Positions 54,348 to 64,000 of a stretch of 64,000 bases of DNA are shown piece by piece (within the stretch, counting starts at the first letter, position 1; each line of letters begins with the position of its first letter). Source of the DNA: Megaleporinus macrocephalus (lineage: Eukaryota; Chordata; Actinopteri; Characiformes; Anostomidae); assembly GCA_021613375.1 (NCBI GenBank), contig CM038716.1, positions 17,058,024 through 17,122,023 of the forward strand. The letters run 5' to 3'. The notes beneath the pieces are model-generated. The model saw nothing but the letters and a program-made list of their open reading frames with translations, had not been told where the DNA came from and did no database searches. The translations under genes were made by a program, and so were the position numbers.

Positions 54348-57300
54348 GAGCAAAACCTCAAAGAGCCTCAGCTGAGCTCAAAGCACTGACTCTTTGAGGC
54401 AGGAAACCTGCAGAAAGACACTACTCTGCACACTTCTTTCTGGTCAAATGTTTGAAAGAACAGACCTGGCTGTGGTACTGTGGACACTATACATGGCCAG
54501 AGCTGAGAGCTGAGAGCTGTTGTTAAAACAGATAAAGAAGCCTTCAAAGAAATTTGTGAAAAAAAGAAATATTAATTGTTTTACACTAATTTTATGGTCC
54601 CATGCACACAGTACTTGGTTGTGTCATCTTTGGTAAAGAGAGATATTGGTTCAGTGTTCCTCCGTTGTTAGGGGTTTTTGGATCATTTTGCTTTTTTGGA
54701 AGCCACATCTATCAGTTGCTTTAAGCCCTCTGTGTCTCTAGAGGAAGAGCGAGTGACTTGAAGACCTTCACCAAAATGGAGCATTGTGGAGCTACTTTTT
54801 TTCTTTCTTTTTTTTTTTCCACCCCGCAGCAGAAACTATGCTCCTTTTCTGAATTCAAGCTTCACCTCCTGCACCACAACCACTTTCCTACTTCAGATCA
54901 ATTTAAAGAGGAAAATAACTACTGAAGAAGAGCTATATTTGTACTCAAAAGGAAAACACTAAAACACTAGGCTCCTGTTACAACACTATGATAGGTAAAC
55001 ACTGGAAGTGTGCTTTTATTTCAGAACGTTTCTAGTTTAATAGAAGTTTGATAAACATAGAGCTATGTAATGTTTTATATATATTGTGATTTTTTTTTTC
55101 TTTTTTTACTTTGGGTGACAGTGAAGCACTGTTTTGAGATTGAAGCTGCACACCCATTCTTTTTTGATTCCGGGACATAGAAACTCCTCTTCTATGTCAA
55201 ATGATGTGATGAAATGATGAAATATCACTCTTCCATTTTATTTCTTTTTTTCCTTTGAGGGGATTGGGGTGGGAGACAAGTGTTTAAACTACATTTGAAG
55301 GCTTATTGTTATCATTGCACCGTACCTTAATGGCTGCAGGCATTGACTGTTACTGAGGTCTTTCCATTGCAGGGCCGCTTAATCCACATAGCTGTTAAAG
55401 TACTCTGTCCTTTTCTGTGCAGATTAGAATTTTTTAGGGAAGGGGACTTCATTACACGAATGTAAAGCTTGTTGCTGGCTATGAGGTCATGAGGATCCAC
55501 AGAGTTCAGTGTTTGCTCTGCTCTATAACATTCTTTTCAGTTTAGGAAGGACTTGCTCATTAGCAGATTAGTTCAATCAGGGGAAACACTAAACTCTGCA
55601 GTACGCTTGCCATCCAGGATTAGAGTCTGACTTCCCTGCCATCGTGTATGTTACTAGGGCTAAAGTTTATTAGGGCTAATTAGCGAGGAGCTGTTAAGAC
55701 TTGGCTTAATCCGACTGTGAAGCAGCTGCTAGTACCGCGTCCACTGCATAGGTTTGGTGCTTGAACACTACCGTAGAGCACTCGCACATTAATGTAGCTG
55801 CGTATGTCTGTAAGCACAGATTTGGTATTCGAAAATGGGGCGCCGCCAGTGCCTTAGTCTCTAGTCCTTGGCTAGTAGCATATTAGCTTGCACCTAGAGA
55901 GCAACCAAAGATCATTCATAGAGTGAACTGAGAGTAATCTACTAGTACAACCCACTGCTTTGAATTGACCCAAGCATACTGAATCACATACGATACTACT
56001 ACACTACTACACAGCGTTTTGTCATAATACTGTACGTTTGCTTCTTCCGTCACACACGTTTAGGCCTTAAGTGGATGAGTGGATTGAGTTCTGATCGAAT
56101 TAGATTGATCATTTTAATCTGTTGGAGGAGATCTGTATTCGCAGAGTGTGAATGCTGGTGTTTCCCAGCTCTGGTCCTGGAGGTTGACTGCGCTCCCCAT
56201 TCAAGTGGTTTATTTAAAGAAAAAAAATTTCAACCCTAAACCTAGCTGGGGTGTTTATGCAGAGAATCCGTTAAAACATAGAAGTAGAGCTGGGCCTGTT
56301 ACAGTGATTACATAACCGCCCGAGCATAACTACTTGAGTAGATTGCATAATTTCAATTTGAGTGATGGGGGCATTTTCATCAGCTGGTTTGAGCCATCGC
56401 TTTTATTGAGATCTATTATAGGCTTTACACAAACGACTTCTGACTGGAGTTACACTACCTTTAGAGGAAATTGGTGGATAATGTTTGATTATTTGGGCCC
56501 AGACTGTATCTGTCGTGGGATCTACTGGGGATCAACACTGAACACTAATTATTAACCGCCTTTATTTACTTGGCAACATTTCATGATGGGGACGGGCCTG
56601 TGCAGTCCAGAGACCAGGGTTGGGCAATGTTGGTGTAGATCATTTGGGTACAAGTCAAAATCATCAGAATCAAAGGAGGAATCTGATTTTAGTCTCACGA
56701 GCAGTTTCTTCTTTTAACACTTGTTCAGAGACGTTGTGTAGAAAGTGCTCAGACTGGAGAGGTTAGTGTGATACTGTACATATTTTGTGATATTTTAAAG
56801 GTTTAACATCTCTAATTCACTCATATTAGTCATATGTTCCTGTAAAAATTCAGCTTATGATCAGATCTAGTGAATATGATTGAAATGTGTTTGTGTTTTT
56901 TTTTTTGGTTTTTTTTCTAGTAGTTTTTGTTTTAACATCTTTTACCTTCTTAAAAAGTGCTCCAATTTTCTGGAGGTGGAACAATAGAACAAAATGACAA
57001 TCAAACAGTAAAATATGAAATAATATGAAATGCTAACATGTTAATGCCAGAGAAAGTAGATTTAACGTGTAGGTCTGGAATGAATTCTTGTTGGAATCAC
57101 ACGGTTCGTAGAAACGTTGCTGGAAGAAAACGTTCCATTTAGATGTTAAGCGTCGGAAGCACAGAGAGGTTCTGAATCCAGGGATCACCATCCTGATCAT
57201 TCCTTTACGAGCATACAGCCTTAACGCGGGGAAGTCCTTGAAGTGGGGGGCACCATGAGATGACACATGCTGTTGTCAGTGGACAGTACAGGGTATATGA

Positions 57301-59000
57301 CCAATGACTTTCTTCTGACACATCTGCAAAATGCTCACACGTGACTGTTTCAGTATAAGGATGCGTCCTTATAACCTCAAGCCTTATATTTGCTGTTTGA
57401 ATGTGAAAATGGAAAATGCTGTGCTCTGAGAAACATTTCTGTGAATGGGTTTGTGTCAAGGAACTTCCTCTTTTCCTGCTTTATCTTAAAAAAAAAAAAT
57501 CCACACTTCCCTCTTTGCCCAGATGTAGTTGATCAGCCAGGGTGTAACTGATGTTCAGTTTGAGTTCAGTGCTGCCAGGCTAATGTTGCTAACACTCAAA
57601 ACCATACATCTTCAGAGGTGTGCAGTGTGGTTTAGGAAACAGCTCGGCTTGCTGTAAACATAAAGAAAGGAAAATAAGAAGAAATGGAAATGACATCACA
57701 TCGTAGCTTGACTGATACGGCAGCCACTTGACCTTGCTGCCTGTTTCGTTTAGCATGCGCAGTGAGGCTGTGTGTGTGTGTTTGTATAGTTTCATAAAGT
57801 CATACTGTGGTCTAAACCACATTAAAGAGTGTCTGCAGACTTAATCAGTTTGAGAGTTTATTTTAGATTTGGATGCATTTATGGAAGTGATTTGGGTGAC
57901 TTTTTATTTAAAGCAACATTAGACTTTCAGTTCTGGTTTTAAACTAAAGAATCAAAACGTATCTTGGCTGATGGATCTGAGGTACAAGAGAAAAATGATT
58001 TTCAGACTGAACCATTCCTTTAACACTAAGAGTTTATTTGTAGTATTTGGTTGTTTCTGCTCGTGCTCACTAAAAAAGGTACATTTCTGAAATCTGCATT
58101 CCCCATTTGTATGCAAGATAATTCTGGGCTGACGTCTTTGTGTTATGTGCTATAAATATGGATAATAGTTCCAGCTAAGAAACACTAAAGGTTTGTTTTT
58201 AAGTAACTGTCCTGAGTGTGTGTGCACGCTAGCTCATTCATGTGTTAAGATATCAGCACTAAAGTTAGATCAAATCTGACACTGAAGTAGTTGCAGCAGT
58301 ACGGTGCTGCGAGAGCTATGGTACTGATGCTATCATACATGACTAATACTCCTCCTGTCAGACCGGTTTCAGTTCATCACTGTCACTTATTCACCCTAAA
58401 GTTTATTCTTTAAAGAATCAGTTTAATTAAAATTGAAATAGACGTTGGAAGATAAAACCTTTGGATAGATTATAACCATAATGATTTAGACACGACTCAT
58501 AAATTTAGTCTAACTTCCTCAAACGGGAGCCCAGTGTCCTGGACTGTGACTACTACTTACTGGCCTGCTCGTGTTTGTGTGTGAAGTATCCGTGTGTGAG
58601 TTCAATCAGTGTTCCTCTCATTCTGTTAACTGTAGTCATGTTATGCAAACGCACCACTTTTGATAGTCTGCTATAACTGGTATCAGTTCCCTTCATGATT
58701 TGTGAACTTTTGATATTAAGAACCTTCAGATTTTCTGATTTTTGCAAATACATTTTCCCCTCGAATCAAAGTTTCCTGTGTTTTTTTTCTACTTGTACTT
58801 CTGAAATGGTTTAATAAGAAGGATAGATATTCATTCATTATTATGATGCACCAACATGGACTAGTAGCCTGGCACATGACTTCTAATATTTATCTCTACA
58901 TAGATGCTGATACATAAACATATATAAAACGTATGAACCAGGATTATCCTTTGGAGAAGTATAACATGTATTGGAAGAGGCTAGGACCCACTCACGCCTC
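54348..59000 (+). other. pak4 3' UTR and downstream sequence
   Basis: No clear AATAAA follows the stop for several kb, so the 3' UTR end is not fixed. T-rich stretches lie near 54,800 and 55,090. Short phrases at 56,161-56,180 (tttcccagctctggtcctgg) and 56,610-56,630 (ccagagaccagggttgggca) look like the ends of a dispersed repeat. No further gene seen. Confidence 0.4.
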
Positions 59001-59039
59001 CTATGGCCTGATTGAGTAGACCTCCTTGTTTGTACTGTA

Positions 59040-59440
59040 TATTTTATCAGGTGCAATTTGTGGATCCACAACAATAATGACAGACTGTAGTCCGTTTGTT
59101 TCTCAGGCTGCTCTTCAGCGTTCAGATGTCATTTGGGTGGTGTATCATTCTCAGCAGTGCAGTGACACTGACATGGTGGTAGTGTTAGTGTGTGTTGGGC
59201 TGATACGAGTGGATGAGACACAGCGGCGCTGCTGGAGTTTTTAAACACTGTGTCCACTCACTGTCCACTCTATTAGACACGCCCACCTTACTGGTCCACT
59301 GTGTCTCTGGAAAGCCAGAGACAATAGCTCATCTGTCGCAGCACAATTTGTGTTAGTCATCCTCTCGTCCTTCATCAGTGGTCACAGGACGCTGTTGGTT
59401 GGATATTTTTGGTCCAGCAGTGATACAAAGGTGGGTGTTG
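59040..59440. repeat. Family B foldback element
   Basis: Words include gtgcagtgacactgacatgg, tacgagtggatgagacacag, tcactgtccactctattaga and atcagtggtcacaggacgct. They match the element at 23,340-23,990, but only one half is well kept. Confidence 0.7.
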
Positions 59441-60154
59441 TGAAAATACACCTTTTTAGAGCGAATGTGAATGAAAGTCTGGAACGATGTGGTCAGAATA
59501 AAACCTGCCTCCCGGTATGACTAATGTTACAAAGCACCATTGAAAGCAGGGATATAAATTGGTCTGGAGAGTCAGACAGTAACAGTAAGTGACTCTTCTC
59601 TCATCACGTCTGCATTAGTCATTCTGGCAGCCTTGTTTAATGAGTGATGAGCAAAATTCTCACTAGCGTTTTTCAAAAAGGGTTTATTTTGTAAAGAAGG
59701 GGAAGCAGGCGGTGAAACTAAAGACCTTTCACATATTCCATCTTGCTTATGAATGAAAGAATGAAGAGCAACAAAGGAACTAGCCTCTGCTCTGCAATAC
59801 TACACCTGCTTTCATATCACCTGTCGTTAACATACATACAACACAACTGATAGTCCTTCCCATCCTATTAGTCAGTGCCATAGAGATTATACAAGCTGAA
59901 CAGCTGTGTCAGCAACGTGTGGACCGTAAACGTAGCTGAATACACTCATAAGAACGAGTGTCTTTTTAACTTGCAGTGTGTTTGTGCGGAAAGGAATCAA
60001 GTTTTTACTTAAGTTATATTTTGCTAATCAAGATTTAGTTACTAATTGCCTTTTGTGTTTAGATGAGACCACATCTGTACTGCTTTGCTGTTATTCACAC
60101 ATCCCATTGTAAAGCTTCAGTATTTAAATATGTATTTTTATTTTTATAAAAAAG

Positions 60155-60480
60155 AAGAATGTGGATGTCATTGTGGCACCATAGGTAGTCCTGACACCTC
60201 ACAGCAAGAAGAGCCAGGGTTCAACTCCCTGGTCGGGCAGCCGGGGTCCTCTCCTTATGGGTTTCCTTTCACTGCCCAAGCACCTGAAATCAGGCTAGCA
60301 GGTGGTACTAAATTGCCACTAGGTGTGTGTGTGTGTGTTTCTGTGTCTGCCCTGCAATGGATTGGTGACCTGTCCAGGGTGCTTGCCACCTTCTGCCTTC
60401 TCCAGTGAGTGCTGTGATAGGTTCCAGCACCCCCTGTGACCCGGGAGGATCAGCTGATTTGAGGTTTTAGATGATGAATG
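60155..60480 (+). mobile_element. tRNA-headed SINE
   Basis: The head has a polymerase III A-box-like tgtggcaccataggtagtcc and a B box GGTTCAACTCC (60,216-60,226). The body has tgggtttcctttcactgccc, a GT run, gcaatggattggtgacctgt and the tail atgatgaatgaaag. This is the order of the tRNA-derived SINEs common in fish. It is diverged and not coding. Confidence 0.75.
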
Positions 60481-60799
60481 AAAGAAGAGTGCACTTAACA
60501 TTCTTTTTTTGCTTCTGTGTGATGGCACGCGAACCAAAAAATGTACATACATCCACCACTTCAGACTACAGCAGTTTAACAAGGCCTTCTCACAGCCTAG
60601 ACTGCTTTTTCAATGAGTATGGGCATAGCACATACTTTAAACTGTCGCCCGACCCTGCAAACAAACACACTTACGCTGTAACAACCTATTGTTTTATTGC
60701 CTACAGCGTTGAAATGTAATTCATCAGAGAGTGTAACGTTATCTGACAATGTTGTGACAGCGTAGTGATAACATTGTCAGTACGTCATACGTTCCATTA

Positions 60800-61430
60800 C
60801 AAGGGCATGGAACTCCATAGACACGTGACAATGTGGTTTGCTGGGGAGTCTGTGGGACATCCGGGGAATTTTCGCGCACTACTTGATGAATACTGCACTA
60901 GCCGTGCTGTGTAGTAAGGAAGTGGGCGATTTGGGACGCGGCTATACAGTATATTTTGAAATCTGAACAATGTTTAATTGTTAAAAGCGTGTTTTACATA
61001 TGATACTGGCCCTTTAAATACCTACTTTACATAAGTTTACAACACTATCTGTCCATACCTGACTTCAGGGCTCTGGCTAAACGTTTTGTAGTACATGCAT
61101 ATACGAGCGAAGCCTGTTCAGGTGAGAGAGAGAGGACAGTTTCAGCCCCGGGTGGAACAGCCTGTGTGCCATTACGCCATTTTGGGCACGCCGTGTATTT
61201 TTAGCGCTTCCGGTACCGGAATCAGCATCACGCTCTTTAACAGTTTACCATCAGAGCGATTTTACATTTCAACCCCTTTTTTTGACTTTCCCTCTCTTGA
61301 CAAAAACATATAGTTAGATATGTGACCATAACCACAACCTCCACCCGAACGTAAACACGGTTTAATATAAATCAATGCAACTTCTTTCCACACACGGAGA
61401 GAATTTCCAGAAGATGACGGAGGGAGGGAG
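60800..61430. other. Intergenic upstream of the last gene
   Basis: Mixed sequence with a dispersed-repeat phrase (gtgggcgatttgggacgcgg, 60,925-60,944). No exon recognised. Confidence 0.35.
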
Positions 61431-61696
61431 CCAATCAGCAGCCGAGCTAAGCTTTTTTTTTTTTTTTTTTTGCAGCGACCAATCAGATTCGCCGTCTCGT
61501 CGTGCAGCTGAGCGGTGAGTCATCCGAGCAGCCGGAGAGGCAGCACTTGTTGAATGAGCTCTCTGTCATTTGGAGGCTGCTTCGCGGTGCATAAACACGA
61601 ACAGGAGCGAGTTCATCCTTAAAGAACATGAACTAAGAGTCCGCTGGACAAACCTGCAGCTTTACAACGATTCATCATCCACCGCTACGGCGTCAG
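61431..61696 (+). promoter_or_regulatory. Promoter and noncoding first exon of an unidentified gene
   Basis: Two CCAATCAG boxes (61,431-61,438 and 61,479-61,486) precede C+G-rich sequence ending in a strong donor (GGCGTCAG|GTGAGCGG at 61,697). A 22-codon upstream frame starts at ATG 61,554 and ends at TAA 61,622. The exon start is not fixed. A plus-strand gene beginning here and running past the window edge is inferred. Confidence 0.5.
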
Positions 61697-61934
61697 GTGA
61701 GCGGCGCTGTTTCTGTCTGTATTGTGTTCACTGGTCATTGAATTGAAGACAAAGTGGCCTCATCCAAAAGGCTTTTCAACTGACACACCACCATCCCTGG
61801 ATAACTCTAGAAGTAGGCAGAGCAGCAGGGATCACACACTGTATGGTTTTACTCCTCCATTGGTGTTATTGTCTAAATTACTTCCCATGCAACTGTAATT
61901 TTATTCTGCTGTTTAATATGTTTCATTTATTGCT

Positions 61935-62010
61935 TATTTATTGCCACCTTAAATGCTATAGCAGCAGACTGTAGCTGCTGACGAGTTTAAGGTGCAACGG
62001 AATGTCGAGC
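61935..62010. repeat. Short palindrome (family C relative)
   Basis: gccaccttaaatgctatag pairs with gagtttaaggtgcaac across a hairpin containing cagcagactgtagctgctg, in the first intron of the last gene. Confidence 0.45.
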
Positions 62011-63926
62011 AACTTTGTTCTTTTCTTCCATTACTTCTTTTTTTAGTTAATGTCTTTTTAATACAAAATCATATAGATATACATTTTACAGTGGTTGTTA
62101 TTGTAGGTCACTGTCCCACGTTGGCTGTTGTTAATGATGAACTGCATTACTACGTGTGTTCTCATCCAGTTCACTCAGCAGAAAGACCAAAGTACAGCAT
62201 CAGGCTTGTGTTTTTTTGTTTTTCTGACTAACTCGAACATGCACTGTTTCATGAATATCCAGAACGTGACCTTAATTACATTTATTTGCAAGCACAGCCA
62301 AACCATCAGAGCAAAGCAGTGCCATGACACATTAGTGACTGTCTCTTCATGCAAAGTTGTGGCCAAGCTTACTCACTGCCCACTAATTACTAGGGGTGAG
62401 TGATATGGGGGAGAATACAAAACAATGTGATACTTTTGTGGTTCACAATATATAGCTGTACTAGAACAATTATTTCTATTAGTTTAACACTGTAGATAAA
62501 GTTAAACAGGACTAACTGATCTTTTAATGAAGCATGCAGGTAGTCAGTGTTTATTGTGTAAATTAACTAAAATTATCAGCAGAGTGTGAAGGAATAACAG
62601 TTTTGACAATATCAAAGGCATGTCTGTGTATTGTATTGCAGAAATGTGTGCTGAAGGCAGTCGTGGCTCATCCCGTATTGTAATACCACTGTCAACCTCA
62701 AGAGGTGATAGTGAGTCATTGTAGCATAGAGTGAAATCAGTCCAGCATGAGAGAATAAAGAAGTAGCAGTGCAAGTGATTCTGAATGAAAGGAAAACAGT
62801 AGTTAACATTGGTGTTGCTTTTCACTGCTGGAGACAGTTTTTTGCAAGTAAAGGCGTAACGTTTGACACTTTTCTCGCAATTTTTCTACTAGACTAGTAA
62901 GAATTGAAGGAGGAGGAGGGACTGTGTGTTTCCGGGCGATGTGTTGTTCCCTATTGTTTGGAGTATGAGTTAGACAGGTTGTGTCAACTTACAGATTGTC
63001 TCTATAAGTACTGCCGATGTCCACAATAGCATAATAGCATATTGTGGTGTAATGTGGAATAATGATGTGATGTAATGTAATGTAGTGGAGTTATTTGTTT
63101 ACATCACATGGTCCTTGTCTGCAGTGTTCTTTATCTGCCAATGTGTGCCTTTCTCCAAGGCCTCTTTCTCTGTTATTTACTAATAGGGATGGGAATTTGG
63201 TGGCCACAAACCTTTTTGATGCTTGTTCTGCTTGTTCATTTTTATACTATGTTTTAAGATGTAGATGCCAGTCGTCCACGCTGTGGTCTGGCGTGCACTT
63301 TGCCAATCTATGAGAATGCCACACAACCTAAGTAGGGACCTTCCCTGAGGACTACATAGATGAGTGCGTCTTGGCCTTTGGTGTGGTGCATCAAAAAGGC
63401 AAAGCACCATGTTTATATTGTTGTTCACCTTTTCTATTACTTTCAGAAGCCTGAGCAGGAAGTTGTGGCATAGCAACGAGTCATTTCAGCACCAGACCTC
63501 AACTGCAGGGCCTATGCTCTCACATCAAGCTGTTTAATGACCTCCTTTTTCACACATGAGCTGCAACTTAGCCTGCTTCTCAGGTCCCCAATCTCTATGG
63601 TCAGGGTTTGGGTGTGGTGGTAACCAGCTGTTGCAACAGCAGCTGTAGTTAGGACCCCTCCTCTTTCGGTAAAACCTAACCAGCACGCGGTCCAACACAC
63701 TTCCTCCGGCGTGCACGATGCGGAGTCTATATTTTCTTTCTGCATCTGTAGCAGATGGTTATGATGAGATATGTGTGAAAAGATGCGTTTCTATGTTAAT
63801 TATCTGATCACGCGTTCTCTCGACATCTCCACGACTCCTGCTGTGGGTGACTTTTGTTCTTGTATATGTCATGTTAAGCCCGTATCCTCAGGCTTTAATC
63901 AAGTGCTGTGTTTGTTTTGCCACCAG
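62010..63926 (+). other. Putative first intron of the last gene
   Basis: A MITE-like end, ctaggggtgagtgatatggg, is at 62,390. Otherwise no exon or family recognised; the frames are short. Confidence 0.4.
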
Positions 63927-64000
63927 GACGAGTGTTTTTCATGTCTACACGGCGACCGTCACTTTGGCCATGTTTGCACGCTGCCCTGAGCTATGGCGTC
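63927..64000 (+). CDS. Putative second exon carrying the start codon, cut by the window edge
   Basis: An acceptor (gttttgccaccag) precedes 63,927. Two starts are possible. The ATG at 63,993 has G at -3 and G at +4 (reads Met-Ala-) and is cut after 8 bases. The ATG at 63,940 opens a frame that runs to the edge (MSTRRPSLWPCLHAALSYGV). Too little is present to name the product. Confidence 0.3.

Overview
The window looks like nuclear DNA of a ray-finned fish, probably an otophysan (characin, catfish or cyprinid relative). The evidence is long A+T-rich introns with GT-AG junctions, vertebrate gene families with fish-like sequence, and dense fish-type repeats (foldback elements, Tc1-like and hAT-like MITEs, a tRNA-headed SINE). 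The organism call is inferred from these features, not from a search.

Layout. 1-19,800: mostly intergenic, holding repeats, a tRNA-Glu-like sequence, a broken LINE reverse transcriptase, a minisatellite of TTCTAGAA motifs, an RFX X-box and three weak orphan exon candidates. 19,808-22,573 (minus): the first three coding exons of a TLC-domain gene most like tlcd2, with a CpG-rich promoter at 22,574-23,190. The last exon was not found. 25,250-36,780 (plus): a complete Rieske-type apoptosis-inducing-factor gene (AIFM3-like, probably aifm4), rebuilt as 19 coding exons and 621 residues with every junction in phase. 39,600-54,347 and its 3' UTR (plus): complete pak4, with one 5' UTR exon, an 8.2 kb first intron and nine coding exons (664 residues). 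One of its introns uses a GC donor. 61,430-64,000 (plus): the promoter and first exon of an unidentified gene, whose coding start probably lies in the last 75 bases.

Function. The three recognised genes are ordinary eukaryotic genes transcribed separately, not an operon. tlcd2-like encodes a multipass TLC membrane protein. The AIFM-like protein has a basic, mitochondrial-type N terminus, a [2Fe-2S] Rieske domain and an FAD/NAD oxidoreductase module. pak4 encodes a Cdc42-responsive Ser/Thr kinase. Nothing links them in one pathway.

I did not see a novel multi-gene system. The best leads are the absent last exon of tlcd2, the GC-AG intron and the Arg/Glu-rich insert in pak4, the altered Rossmann glycines in the AIFM-like protein, several palindromic MITE families with multiple copies in 64 kb, and a cluster of heat-shock-element-like motifs in a minisatellite.
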